64,000 nucleotides of DNA from Aquilonibacter sp963820185. Lineage in GTDB: Bacteria; Vulcanimicrobiota; Vulcanimicrobiia; Vulcanimicrobiales; Vulcanimicrobiaceae. The position numbers and the translations under genes were made by a program. Positions within the stretch are counted from its first letter, which is position 1; the number at the start of each line of letters is the position of its first letter. The notes below the pieces were generated by a model. The model saw only the letters and a list, made by a program, of their open reading frames with translations, had not been told where the DNA came from and did not search any database. Below are positions 35,860 through 44,739 of this stretch, piece by piece. The DNA lies in the NCBI GenBank assembly GCA_963820185.1, contig CAWFYV010000007.1, positions 594,771 through 658,770 on the forward strand, given 5' to 3'.

Positions 35860-36126
35860 GTGTTGAGCGCACAGCCCATGGAAGTGCAGATGGCGCGCCT
35901 CGAAGGCGCCTATTTGCAGATCGCCGACCGACTAAACGGCATCGACCATCGCATCGAAGGTTTCGAGCAGCGGGTCGATGTGCGGTTCGCGCAGATGGAC
36001 ACTCGGTTCGGTCAGCTCGAGAAGAAGATTGACGCCAACATGAAGACGATGATTAGTTGGATGCTCGGGCAGACCGTCGCGATCATCGGATCGATCGCGG
36101 CAGTCGCGTTTGCGCTGCACCGCTAG
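35860..36126 (+). CDS. Small coiled-coil protein with C-terminal membrane anchor
   Basis: 88 residues from GTG 35860 (or TTG 35863), chosen for the RBS AGGAGA just upstream. Heptad-rich region (residues 8-55: LEGAYLQIADRLNGIDHRIE through FGQLEKKIDANM), then one transmembrane helix (SWMLGQTVAIIGSIAAVAFA). A much longer open frame upstream on this strand is antisense to panB and not real. Function unknown. Confidence 0.6.
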   Translation: MLSAQPMEVQMARLEGAYLQIADRLNGIDHRIEGFEQRVDVRFAQMDTRFGQLEKKIDANMKTMISWMLGQTVAIIGSIAAVAFALHR

Positions 36127-36186
36127 TTTGACGTGCGCTAGCCCCGAGGTGGAGCTCGGCTCCCTGCGACGCCGTACCCCGCGAAG

Positions 36187-36552
36187 ATGCCGGAATCGCA
36201 TCACCATCACGCGAGCGAAGTACCGCCACGGCAGCGAATCGCTGCGGCACTTACGCATATCGGCGGTGCCTTTTTCCTATTTGTGCCCGCTCTCGTCGTC
36301 TGGCTGCGAATGCGCGCGAATCCCGTTGACTCGTGGCTTACGCACCAAGCGAAAGAAGCGCTCAACTTTCAATATACACTTACCGCAATGTTTGTTGTCT
36401 GCGCGATGGTCGGCTGGACGGGAGCGCATTTCGCGTTCTGGCTTTTCTTGATTGTTCTTGCCTTCGATTGGCTATTCTCGATTGTCGCCGCGGTCAAATC
36501 GTTGAACGGCGAGCGCTACGTTTATCCCCTGAAAGTTACTTTCGTGCGATAG
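36187..36552 (+). CDS. DUF4870 (Tic20-like) membrane protein
   Basis: 121 residues. After a His-rich start (MPESHHHHASE) come RIAAALTHIGGAFFLFVPAL, VDSWLTHQAKEALNFQYTL and a C-terminal helix pair ending LNGERYVYPLKVTFVR. This is the pattern of DUF4870 proteins, small integral membrane proteins of unknown role. Confidence 0.85.
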   Translation: MPESHHHHASEVPPRQRIAAALTHIGGAFFLFVPALVVWLRMRANPVDSWLTHQAKEALNFQYTLTAMFVVCAMVGWTGAHFAFWLFLIVLAFDWLFSIVAAVKSLNGERYVYPLKVTFVR

Positions 36553-36587
36553 TTTATGCCCCGTCGCTCGGGATGACAACTCTGAGT
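36553..36587 (+). repeat. Short dispersed intergenic repeat
   Basis: Contains GTCGCTCGGGATGACA (36561-36576), found again near 37,535. Confidence 0.45.
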
Positions 36588-36959
36588 TTAGGTGTCCATT
36601 CGCTCGACCCATTGCGAGCGCCACGCCGCCGGAGCAAGCGGCTCCGCGAAGTACTGCGTTTCGTGGAATACTTTGTCTCCTCGAAACTCGTGGATGTTCA
36701 CCGTATACCAAGGCTTTCCGTCGTACGTGATAATGACCTCGCTTACCCAGACCGCGCCGCTGCCCATTATCCGCAGCACTTTAGCTACGCTCGGATGATC
36801 TGGATCTGCGGAGCGCTGAGCGACCAGGTTCGCACGGCCGCGTATTCGTTCGCCCGATTGAGGGAAGTCACAAATGACGTCTTCGTCGTAGAGGTCGCCT
36901 GAAATGGGTCTCGCCCAACGCTGCTCGATCGCCGCGATCAGGATAGCGGATTCGTCCAT
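36588..36959 (-). CDS. SnoaL/NTF2-like protein
   Basis: 123 residues from ATG 36959, picked because AGGAG lies eight bases upstream; the frame is open to 37049 but without a site. The segments DYDEDVICDFPQSGERIRGR-like (YDEDVICDFPQSGERIRGR), NIHEFRGDKVFHETQYFAEP and YDGKPWYTVNIH give the cone-shaped NTF2/SnoaL fold. Members are small enzymes or ligand binders; the specific role is unknown. Confidence 0.75.
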   Translation of the reverse strand: MDESAILIAAIEQRWARPISGDLYDEDVICDFPQSGERIRGRANLVAQRSADPDHPSVAKVLRIMGSGAVWVSEVIITYDGKPWYTVNIHEFRGDKVFHETQYFAEPLAPAAWRSQWVERMDT

Positions 36960-36982
36960 AAAGCACTCCTCAATATCAGATT

Positions 36983-37501
36983 CTATTGGTGGAGTCCGGC
37001 GGCGCTGCGAATTGGAGGGCACGTGGGGAGCGTTTCGCGGTCCAGCCAATCGGCAAGGCAGACAAGAACGCTCAGAACATCCCAGTTAGACTTGGGGTCG
37101 CGATACACTCTTGAAATGAGATTAACGTAGTACGGAGGGTCGTGCCTATACTGCGGGGGCGCTGTCATAAGCCCGGTGGCCTCAATTTGCCTGAGGGATT
37201 GGCGCTCTTCGTCTGTCTTGGCGGCTTGAAAGAGACCGTTGAATTGTATGGTGACGTTGTTCTTCGCACTGAGGAACGCGCGATTGTAGGCGAAGATCGA
37301 TGCCTCAACAAACGTCAGGCGTTCTTTGCCGTCTGCCGAAAGCCACCACGATTTTGGGTATCCACCAAACCAAGGAAAGCTGCTGTTAGGTGCGTCGGCG
37401 GGTGCACTTACGGTTTGCGCGGCCATGCCGACGCCACAGCTCAACGCGAGAGCCAGAGAAAAACCAAAGATGCCAATGAAATGGTAGTTCCTATGCGCCA
37501 T
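36983..37501 (-). CDS. Secreted protein, unknown
   Basis: 172 residues. Signal peptide of about 27 residues (hydrophobic IGIFGFSLALALSCGVGM, then AAQ). The mature part is helical with conserved-looking FPWFGGYPKSWWLSADGKER, FNGLFQAAKTDEERQSLRQI and a C-terminal Cys pair. No family recognised. Confidence 0.6.
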   Translation of the reverse strand: MAHRNYHFIGIFGFSLALALSCGVGMAAQTVSAPADAPNSSFPWFGGYPKSWWLSADGKERLTFVEASIFAYNRAFLSAKNNVTIQFNGLFQAAKTDEERQSLRQIEATGLMTAPPQYRHDPPYYVNLISRVYRDPKSNWDVLSVLVCLADWLDRETLPTCPPIRSAAGLHQ

Positions 37502-37519
37502 GGTTGGGAGCTGTCCCTC

Positions 37520-37650
37520 GACTACGCTTCGCTACGCTCGGGATGACACGGCCCTTCGAGGCTCGCGCTTACCGCTCGCACCTCAGGGTGACACAAGCGC
37601 GCTTACTCCTCTAGCGTGACAGAAGGGCGCTTGCACCACTAGCGTGACAA
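37520..37650. repeat. Intergenic repeat cluster
   Basis: TTCGCTACGCTCGGGATGACA-type unit at about 37,529-37,549, a variant CTCAGGGTGACA near 37,583, and two TAGCGTGACA units near 37,613 and 37,641. The units share an ending GTGACA/ATGACA and look like a decaying tandem array. Nothing coding seen here. Confidence 0.45.
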
Positions 37651-37654
37651 ATGG

Positions 37655-39181
37655 CTACGCCGTGACTTTTATGTGACCGTTGGCGTGCACGACCGGCGAT
37701 CCCGCGAGCGTTTCGACGAATGAAACGAACGCGCGCACGGGTGTGCCGGTTGGACCCTTTGCCTGCCACGCCGACTCGTTGTCGAGATACGCAGTGCCGG
37801 CGATGTCGAGATGCAGCCACGGTGTCTCGTCGACGAACGCTTTGAGAAACGCTGCAGCGGTGAGCGTGCCGGCCGGACGACCGCCGGTGTTTTTGAGATC
37901 GGCGATGTCGCTCTTCATTGCGCTCGCGTACTCATCGTAGAGCGGCATGTGCCAATAGCGCTCGCCGGTCGGTTTTGCCGCGGCGAGGAATTCATTCGTT
38001 AGCGCGTCATTGTTGCCGACGGCTGCGCTTGCCGCGTGACCGAGCGCGATGACGCATGCGCCGGTCAGCGTCGCGGTGTCGATGATCTTCGTTGCACCCG
38101 CGCGGTTGGCGTAGACGAGTGCGTCGGCGAGGATCAGGCGTCCCTCGGCGTCGGTGTTGATCACCTCGATCGTCTTCCCGTTCATCGCCTTGACGATATC
38201 GCCAGGCTTGGTCGCTTTTCCGCCGGGCATGTTTTCCGTGGCCGGCACCAAGCCGATGACGTTGAGTTTTGGTTTGAGTTTGCCGAGCGCCCACATCGTC
38301 GCGATCACACCCGCGCCGCCGGACATGTCGTATTTCATCTCTTCCATGCGCTCGGGTGGCTTGAGCGAAATGCCGCCGGTATCGAAGGTGATGCCCTTGC
38401 CGACGAGTGCGAGCAATTCTTTGCTTCCCGGGTCGCCGGTGTACTTCATCACGATGAACTTCGGCGGCTGCACGCTGCCTTGCGCGACCGAGAGAAACGA
38501 CCCCATCTCTTCCTTACGAATGCGCGCTTCGTCGAAGACCTCGATCTCGATACCGGCGTCTTTGGCGCTTTTGACTGCTTCATCGGCGAGGACCGTTGGC
38601 GTCATGTCATTCGCCGGCGTCAACGCAAGACGCCGCGCAAAGTTCACCGCTTCGCCGAGAATCGTGCCGCGTGCAACGCCGGCCTTCATCGCTTTTGCAT
38701 CGAGGCCGTTGCTCAGCATGGTAATGCTATCTACAGCCATGCGCTTTTCCGGCTTCTCTTGATAGGTGCTCGTCTGGAACGACCCGGTGATCGCGCCTTC
38801 GGTAGCAAACGACGCGCATGCCGTTTCGTTGCCTTTGGCTTGATCGGGCAGCGCGATCGCAATGCTCGCGACATTGCGGCGGCCCAAATAACGCACGGCA
38901 GCACCCGCGTAGCGCGCAAGATGCGCGGGCTCGAACTTTGCGGGGTCGCCGAGACCGACGAGCAGTACGCGATGATACGGCTGATCCTTTGCGTGGACCA
39001 ACGCGGACTCAGCGAGCTTTCCTTTAATCTCCTCAGATGCGAGCACATCCGAAATCGCGCCTCCAAGCGCAGCGTCGAGTGCCTTGGCAGCACCACTCAA
39101 TTCACCACCGGTAAAAACTGGGACGACGAGCGCGCCCGCGCGCACGGCGACCGGCGCATCTTGCGCGATGAGGACTTGCAT
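37655..39181 (-). CDS. pepA: Leucyl aminopeptidase (M17)
   Basis: 508 residues. N-terminal macro-like domain, then the catalytic domain with metal ligands in VGKGITFDTGGISLKP and the signature NTDAEGRLILADALVY. Cytosolic hexameric zinc/manganese enzyme; in some bacteria it also binds DNA. Divergent from purM with a 67-base shared promoter region. Confidence 0.94.
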   Translation of the reverse strand: MQVLIAQDAPVAVRAGALVVPVFTGGELSGAAKALDAALGGAISDVLASEEIKGKLAESALVHAKDQPYHRVLLVGLGDPAKFEPAHLARYAGAAVRYLGRRNVASIAIALPDQAKGNETACASFATEGAITGSFQTSTYQEKPEKRMAVDSITMLSNGLDAKAMKAGVARGTILGEAVNFARRLALTPANDMTPTVLADEAVKSAKDAGIEIEVFDEARIRKEEMGSFLSVAQGSVQPPKFIVMKYTGDPGSKELLALVGKGITFDTGGISLKPPERMEEMKYDMSGGAGVIATMWALGKLKPKLNVIGLVPATENMPGGKATKPGDIVKAMNGKTIEVINTDAEGRLILADALVYANRAGATKIIDTATLTGACVIALGHAASAAVGNNDALTNEFLAAAKPTGERYWHMPLYDEYASAMKSDIADLKNTGGRPAGTLTAAAFLKAFVDETPWLHLDIAGTAYLDNESAWQAKGPTGTPVRAFVSFVETLAGSPVVHANGHIKVTA

Positions 39182-39248
39182 GGGCTACCTTTCGCTGGGG
39201 TGAAGTATGTCTGCCGCATGACTACAATTTGTGGGCGCTGGAGGCCTG

Positions 39249-40283
39249 GTGAGCGACGAAAGTAGCACGAAAAAGGACGCGTACGCGCGGGCCGGCGTCG
39301 ATATCGCCGCAGGCAACGAGGCCGTCGCGCGCTACAAGGAGGTCCTCGGGGTGTGGCGCCATCCCGATCAGCTCGATGCGATCGGGGGTTTCGGCGGTAT
39401 CTTCCGGTTGCCCGGCGGGGGCGATCGCGCACTGGTTGCATCGGCCGACGGCGTCGGCACCAAGATTCTCATTGCCGCCGAACTGCAACGGTATGACGGC
39501 ATCGGCCGCGATCTCGTCAATCACTGCGTGAATGACATCCTGGTCGTCAATGCAACGCCGATGTTCTTTCTCGATTACTTTGCCGCCGGGAAACTCGATC
39601 CGTCGGTTGCCGCTGCGGTGGTCGAAGGATGCGCGCGCGCGTGTCGCGCGCACAACTGCGCGCTGCTGGGTGGTGAAACGGCAGAGATGCCGGGACTCTA
39701 CTCGGCCGGACACTTCGATCTCGCCGGAACCATCGTCGGTATCGTCGACGTGGATGCGATTCCGAAGCCCGAGAGCGTCGAACCCGGCGATGCGATTATC
39801 GGTTTACCGTCGATCGGTCTGCACACCAACGGCTACTCCCTCGCGCGTGCGCTGATTCCGCGTGACGATTGGACCAAGCGCTTCAATGCTGCCACCTACG
39901 CTGATGCGCTGCTCGCCGAGCATCCGTCGTACTTCGACACCGTACGGGCGATTGAAAAGGTAGCGCGTGTGAAAACGATGGCGCACATTACCGGCGGTGG
40001 ACTGCTCGAGAACGTGCCGCGCACGTTGCCGGAGAATGTCAAAGCGATCTTCGAAGCTGCGCGCTGGAGCGTGCCGCCGATCATGACCGAACTCGTGCGT
40101 CGTGGAAACCTTACCTACGAGGAGAAGTACCGCACGCTGAACATGGGCATCGGCTACACGCTAATCGTGCCGCTCGCCGACGTTGCGAAGGCGACCGCGG
40201 CCGCACCGGGCGCGAAGGTGGTCGGCTGGATCGAAGCGCGCGAGGCGAACGAGCCGCACGTTGTCATCCACGAAGCTCGTTAA
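39249..40283 (+). CDS. purM: Phosphoribosylformylglycinamidine cyclo-ligase (AIR synthetase)
   Basis: 344 residues from GTG 39249 (a GGAG lies just upstream; the frame extends six codons further to GTG 39231). YARAGVDIAAGNEAVARYK, ASADGVGTKILIAAELQRYD, GGETAEMPGLY and HITGGGLLENVPRTLPENV are signature segments. Fifth step of purine synthesis. Its 3' end overlaps the GNAT-PurN gene by 23 bases, so the two are coupled. Confidence 0.95.
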   Translation: MSDESSTKKDAYARAGVDIAAGNEAVARYKEVLGVWRHPDQLDAIGGFGGIFRLPGGGDRALVASADGVGTKILIAAELQRYDGIGRDLVNHCVNDILVVNATPMFFLDYFAAGKLDPSVAAAVVEGCARACRAHNCALLGGETAEMPGLYSAGHFDLAGTIVGIVDVDAIPKPESVEPGDAIIGLPSIGLHTNGYSLARALIPRDDWTKRFNAATYADALLAEHPSYFDTVRAIEKVARVKTMAHITGGGLLENVPRTLPENVKAIFEAARWSVPPIMTELVRRGNLTYEEKYRTLNMGIGYTLIVPLADVAKATAAAPGAKVVGWIEAREANEPHVVIHEAR

Positions 40284-41388
40284 TCTTCTCGTCGATCTCG
40301 ACGATCGCTACGCGAGCGATGCAGCAGCGTGCGAGCGCATCGAGCGCGCAGGCTTCGGCATTTCCGTGGCAGACGGTGCGAACGATACCGCGCTCGCGTG
40401 GATCGATGAGGTCTTCGGTGGCGCATGGAGCAGCGAGGTCGCAGTCGCGGGCTGCGCGCTCGCAACCCACGAAGGAAAACCAGCGGGCTTTGCGGCGTTC
40501 GATCCGCGCGGGCTGCACTATGCGTGGTTGCGTGAAATCGCACGCGAACCGGATGTCGGGGTCTTTGGCCCGTTTGGCGTTGCGCCTGAGTATCGTGGTA
40601 ACACGTTGGGGCCCGCGCTGCTCGAGATCGCGTTGTGTGGCTTGCGTGCGCGGGGTTACCGGCGCGCGCTGATCGCGGCGACTTCGGATGGGCTCGCTCC
40701 GTACTATGCGCGGCACGCGAACGCGCGCGTGGTCGAACGTTACGATCCGCGCAGCTTTACGATCAAGCCCGTGCGAACCGTCGTGCTTGCTTCGGGCAGC
40801 GGCACAAATTTTCAGGCGGTGATCGATCGCGTGGCGGATGGTCTGCCGCTCGAACTCGTTGCGCTCGTCTCGAATAGATCGGATGCCTTCGCGCTCGAGC
40901 GGGCGCGGCGCGCCGGCATTGCGACGGTGGCGTTGCCGTGGCGCCGCGACGAAGAGGCGCGCGACGCCTACGACCGTGCGCTACAGCAAGCCGTGTCGCA
41001 GTACGAGCCGGAGCTCGTGTTGCTGCTAGGATGGATGCATTTGCTCGATCCCTCGTTCGTGGATGCGTTTGCGGCGATGCTCAACGTCCATCCCGCGTTT
41101 TTGCCGCTCGAGCCCGCGCGCGATAGCGTGAGCATGCCCGACGGCGTGACGATTCCGGCGTTTCGCGGCGCGCGCGCGGTCCGCGACGCGCTTGTTGCAA
41201 ACAGCCCGTGGGTTGGTGCAAGCGTACACGAGGTAACCGCGGACACCGACCGCGGGCGTGTGCTCGCTCGCAAACCGCTTCGTGTAATCGCCGGCGAAGA
41301 CGAAGACGCGGTGCTTGCGCGCTTGCATCCAATCGAGCATCAGCTCGTCGCAATTGCAATCAAGCGCTGGCTCTACGAGCGCGAATAA
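40261..41388 (+). CDS. purN: GNAT acetyltransferase - PurN (GAR transformylase) fusion
   Basis: 375 residues from TTG 40261. Residues 1-170 form a GNAT domain: VFGPFGVAPEYRGNTLGPAL is the acetyl-CoA-binding motif A, followed by GYRRALIAATSDGLAPYYAR. From about residue 178 the protein is PurN: VVLASGSGTNFQAVIDRVAD, LVLLLGWMHLLDPSFVDAF, LNVHPAFLP (catalytic Asn and His) and VTADTDRGRV with the conserved Asp. PurN adds formyl to GAR. No stop or restart separates the domains, so this is a real fusion. What the GNAT part acetylates is unknown. Confidence 0.85.
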   Translation: MSSTKLVNLLVDLDDRYASDAAACERIERAGFGISVADGANDTALAWIDEVFGGAWSSEVAVAGCALATHEGKPAGFAAFDPRGLHYAWLREIAREPDVGVFGPFGVAPEYRGNTLGPALLEIALCGLRARGYRRALIAATSDGLAPYYARHANARVVERYDPRSFTIKPVRTVVLASGSGTNFQAVIDRVADGLPLELVALVSNRSDAFALERARRAGIATVALPWRRDEEARDAYDRALQQAVSQYEPELVLLLGWMHLLDPSFVDAFAAMLNVHPAFLPLEPARDSVSMPDGVTIPAFRGARAVRDALVANSPWVGASVHEVTADTDRGRVLARKPLRVIAGEDEDAVLARLHPIEHQLVAIAIKRWLYERE

Positions 41389-41417
41389 TTCTCGCGGGAG
41401 CTGGGTAGAAAGCTCGC

Positions 41418-41873
41418 ATGAAACGAGAAATCATTGCGATCATGCTAACGGCGACACTTGGGGCAGCGCTGAGTGTACCGGCGTTCGCACAAAGTCAACA
41501 AACGCAACAGACCACCACGACAACGACGACCACGGTCGACACGGATCCGAACGCGGACATGGACGACACTGCGGCGATGGGGCCTAATAGTCAATACGGC
41601 GATCCCATCTGCGGCGTATGGGTCAACGGCGTGTGGCAGGCAAATGGACATTGTCCGGGCTACGCCGTCGGTCCGCATCGCGCGCGCATTGCCGGCACCA
41701 TTACCATCGTGCGCGGCCACCTCGTCACGGTGCAACTCTCCGACCGAACGGTCGTGATCAACGATCAACCCGCGCTTAATCGCCAAACCAGCGGTCGCGT
41801 GGCGGTAGGCCGCCAGATTGTTGCATACGGGTATTGGCGCGACGGAAACTTCTTCGCAACGGCGATGGAATAG
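41418..41873 (+). CDS. Secreted small protein, unknown
   Basis: 151 residues. Signal peptide (MKREIIAIMLTATLGAALSV, then PAFAQ), a Gln/Thr-rich linker (residues 25-40), and a C-terminal domain with GTITIVRGHLVTVQLSDRTV and RVAVGRQIVAYGYWRDGNFF, which looks like a small OB-type or beta-barrel fold. Terminator follows at 41901. Confidence 0.65.
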   Translation: MKREIIAIMLTATLGAALSVPAFAQSQQTQQTTTTTTTTVDTDPNADMDDTAAMGPNSQYGDPICGVWVNGVWQANGHCPGYAVGPHRARIAGTITIVRGHLVTVQLSDRTVVINDQPALNRQTSGRVAVGRQIVAYGYWRDGNFFATAME

Positions 41874-41900
41874 CCCGCGACCCTCTATTGCGGCGCTACG

Positions 41901-41933
41901 AGACCCGGCGATGCTGCTTCGCCGGGTCTTTTT
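41901..41933 (+). terminator. Rho-independent terminator
   Basis: AGACCCGGCGA (41901-41911) and TCGCCGGGTCT (41919-41929), 11 bp, loop 7, then TTTTT. Confidence 0.88.
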
Positions 41934-41946
41934 GCTATAGTAGGGT

Positions 41947-42603
41947 ATGACCGTATCGAACACTCCCAAAAGTGCATCGCGGCTCGGGGCGATGATCTGC
42001 GTGCTTGCGGCGATCGCGGTTTCACTTGCGATGCCGGACCGCTACGTGTTTGGAGGCGGGGCTATCGCCCCGACGGCAGCATGGATACTCTTGGCGGTCT
42101 TCGGCTTGTCACTCCTGAGCCGCTGGTTGCGGCTACCGTCGTGGCTTGCGAATACGACGGTCCTGATCGCGGTCGCCATCTTGTTGACCGTGAATATCCT
42201 TAGCTTGATCAAGCTGATCCAACTGATTCTCTTCCACGTCAAGGATATCGACGGCCATCGGCTTCTGGGGTCGTCGGTCGTGGTTTGGGTAACCAATTTG
42301 TTGGCGTTTTCGCTGCTGTATTGGGAGATCGACGGCGGGGGACCGGACGAGCGCATAAATTCGGATAGTTGGCGTGCGGATTTTGTCTTTCCGCAGCCGG
42401 TCCGGGCGGTCGATATCAATCCGAACTGGCAGCCAAATTTTGCGGATTACCTCTTTCTCGGATTCTCAACGGCCACGGCATTCAGTCCAACCGACACGCT
42501 GCCGCTGACAACGCGGGCCCGTATGTTGATGATGGTCGAGGCCGGGGCGTCACTCATGACGATCGCGATCACCGCGGCTCGCGCGGTGAATATTCTCTCG
42601 TAA
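41947..42603 (+). CDS. Membrane protein with a C-terminal ion-channel-like segment
   Basis: 218 residues. Four or five hydrophobic helices; the C-terminal part DYLFLGFSTATAFSPTDTLP, then LTTRARMLMMVEA and AARAVNILS, is conserved in a family of predicted membrane proteins without assigned function. Starts 14 bases after the upstream terminator's T run. Convergent with the MerR gene. Confidence 0.65.
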   Translation: MTVSNTPKSASRLGAMICVLAAIAVSLAMPDRYVFGGGAIAPTAAWILLAVFGLSLLSRWLRLPSWLANTTVLIAVAILLTVNILSLIKLIQLILFHVKDIDGHRLLGSSVVVWVTNLLAFSLLYWEIDGGGPDERINSDSWRADFVFPQPVRAVDINPNWQPNFADYLFLGFSTATAFSPTDTLPLTTRARMLMMVEAGASLMTIAITAARAVNILS

Positions 42604-42611
42604 GTCGCCAA

Positions 42612-42622
42612 TGTCTAGGACA
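42612..42622. promoter_or_regulatory. Operator-like box TGTCTAGGACA, copy 1
   Basis: TGTC-TAG-GACA dyad, identical to the box at 43603. Lies between two convergent genes, just past the 3' end of the MerR-family gene. Confidence 0.4.
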
Positions 42623-42657
42623 GGGTGCAATATATCGGACACACCGTGCCCTATGCT

Positions 42658-43575
42658 TCACTCGTAGCGTAATGCGGTGGCGAGTTCTCGCAAAGAGCTG
42701 ACAGTGACGAGGTCCGGCGGTGCAAGGCTTCCGCCGCGACCGGTTATGAAGAAGCGCACGTGAGGCAGTTTATTCCGCAGTCGCAGGGCGGCTTGCATGT
42801 GTTCGAACGATTCCATACCCGCGTGGATGATGACGCCGACGGCGCTCAAGTCGTGGATCAGCGCTTCAATGTCGGCGGGTTCGATCTGTGTACCGACATA
42901 CATGCCGTCGAATCCGCTTTCAGTGGCCACGAGCGCCGCGAGCAGCGGAGGAATCGCGCGGTGTTCGCCGGGCAACGTCAATGCGATCATCGGCGGTCCG
43001 TGTGCGACGCGATACTTCGCGAAGAGCATCGACGACGTAGATACGGCCGCGGCTGCGAGCAATAGCTCTCCCGTCTGGCGCATGTCGGGGTCGCGTTCTA
43101 TTTCGGAGAGCACAGCGGCGAGAATATCGTCGCCGAATTCCGCGGCGTTGCGCACGAGTGCAACCTGCAATAGCTCTTCGCACAGCAGCGAAACATCGTG
43201 GACGCGGATCGAACGCAGGATGCGCACAACCTCTGCATCGTCGGATTCGCCGCGTTCCGAAGCAACGCGCGCCATCCCGCGCAACTCGCTGGTTTCACAT
43301 TTCGCGACGCGCGAAATCGCGACGCCTGTAGCGACGATATCGCGAAGAAGGATCAACCGCTCGACGTCGCGGCTACTGAAGACGCGGCGCCCACCGTGGA
43401 CACGCTCAGGCACTATCGCTCTATATCGCTTCTCCCACGCACGAATTGTGTCGATGGAGAGATTTGCGATGCGCGCGACAGCCTTAATGCTCAACGACGG
43501 ACGAAGGCCCTCGATTGTTGCTACTCCATTCACAACATCCACCTGCCTTTTTTGTCCTGGACGACCAGTATACAT
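42658..43575 (-). CDS. MerR-family regulator with B12-binding-like domain (CarH/LitR type)
   Basis: 305 residues. An N-terminal MerR helix-turn-helix (IKAVARIANLSIDTIRAWEK, then RYRAIVPERVHGGRRVFSSR), a helical linker, then a cobalamin-binding-like domain (LALTLPGEHRAIPPLLAALV in outline, and IEALIHDLSAVGVIIHAG). The upper-ligand motif ExHxxG is not intact, so B12 binding may be lost. Related proteins are light-sensing repressors. Flanked by two identical TGTCTAGGACA boxes; divergent from the DUF1254 gene, whose start codon overlaps one box. Confidence 0.75.
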   Translation of the reverse strand: MYTGRPGQKRQVDVVNGVATIEGLRPSLSIKAVARIANLSIDTIRAWEKRYRAIVPERVHGGRRVFSSRDVERLILLRDIVATGVAISRVAKCETSELRGMARVASERGESDDAEVVRILRSIRVHDVSLLCEELLQVALVRNAAEFGDDILAAVLSEIERDPDMRQTGELLLAAAAVSTSSMLFAKYRVAHGPPMIALTLPGEHRAIPPLLAALVATESGFDGMYVGTQIEPADIEALIHDLSAVGVIIHAGMESFEHMQAALRLRNKLPHVRFFITGRGGSLAPPDLVTVSSLRELATALRYE

Positions 43576-43601
43576 CGAAAAGTGGCCGCGTGGAGTATAT
43601 A

Positions 43602-44739
43602 GTGTCTAGGACAAATCCGCAGCCTGCACGCTCGTTAGGCGAGGAAGCACTTGCGCGAATCTGTGTAAGCGCTTACCCAATGTTGGTGAGCGAGGCCTAT
43701 GCGAGCTTGCTGGCATCGCATGCGATAGATCCTTTGGCACGCGTCGGCAGACCGTGCGCCGTCGCAAATGCCGAGGGCGCGGCACTCGTGTGCCGGGCGA
43801 CATGGCTGCGTTTCCGCGAACCGGCGATCTATCTGCAAACCGCGCCGTGCAACGACTATCACGTATGCACGCTTTTAGACGCAGAATTTCAGCCATTTGC
43901 GAGCGTTGGGACACGGACGGCTGGAAATGCGCGACAGGAGTTGGCACTTTTTGGACCGGGTAGTATTGCTTCTACTACTCGGGATATGCAGGGCATCCGT
44001 TGTCCAACCGACCTGATAGCAGTGCTCACTCATCACGTGCATTTCGGCCATAAAAATTCTGCGTCTAACGGATCGCCGTTCCGGATCGAGGATCAAGACG
44101 GGACGGCACTGGTCGACCTTGCGGGCCCGGTCGAGACACTCGACGCCGTCGGACACGTCGAGGCACGTCGCCCGGAGCAGTACTTCATCGATGCTCTCCA
44201 GGCGTTGGGCGAGACCTCGAGCATGTCGGGAGGGACTGCGGTAAAGCACGCGGTGCAAAAGAGTTTCGCAACCGATTGCGCGTGCCGATCTCTGCGCCGC
44301 CTCTACAAAAGGTTGGGCGTTCGTCGATAATCGTCTTCGCGATCAGTCGCCCGAATGTCGCGCTGCGGCCGTGCATGCGGGGCACTTCCCCACGAAGTCA
44401 CACGACATACTCGAAGTGGTCACGCGCTGTGATGCAGCCGGCGATGCCCTCGACGGCGCGCGCACCTATCGCCTGCAGTTCGAACGCTGGAATGAGCCGC
44501 CCTCGCATGCGTCGTGGTTCCTGTCTGTTGCGCCCGCTGCGCCGGGGCGCGTCGATCTCGTGCGTGGCGAGCCGCCGATGACCATCATGTTAGGCCCGCT
44601 GCCGGCACACGGCCCGCGCGAAAATTGGATCGCCACCCTTCCCGAGCCCAAGCCCCTCGAAGTGCGACTTATTCTTTGCTGGCCGTCGGAGCGGGCGCGG
44701 AGTGAGATTTGGGCGCCGCCAGAGATTGTTGCCGTTTAA
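43602..44739 (+). CDS. DUF1254/DUF1214 protein, one frameshift
   Basis: Starts at GTG 43602 with GGAG seven bases upstream. The first frame (to about 44,280) holds the DUF1254 part: WLRFREPAIYLQTAPCNDYH, LLDAEFQPFASVGTRTAG, and DLAGPVETLDAVG. The second frame, resuming with STKGWAFVDNRLRDQSPE, holds the DUF1214 part: TYRLQFERW, ASWFLSVAP and NWIATLPEPKPLEVRLILCW. Together a full two-domain protein of about 378 residues. Function unknown; the MerR-type regulator next door may repress it. Overlaps the following gene convergently. Confidence 0.75.
43603..43613. promoter_or_regulatory. Operator-like box TGTCTAGGACA, copy 2
   Basis: Lies in the divergent MerR/DUF1254 promoter region and overlaps the GTG start at 43602. 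A related half site, TGTCCTGGAC, is about 45 bases away toward the MerR gene. Confidence 0.5.

Noticed and set aside
34840..36126. A 428-codon plus-strand frame
   Set aside because: All but the last 88 codons are antisense to panB and bluB and have Arg-rich shadow composition; only 35,860-36,126 has an RBS and protein-like sequence.
38036..39265. A 409-codon frame antisense to pepA
   Set aside because: Shadow of a highly conserved pepA; no motif and no RBS.
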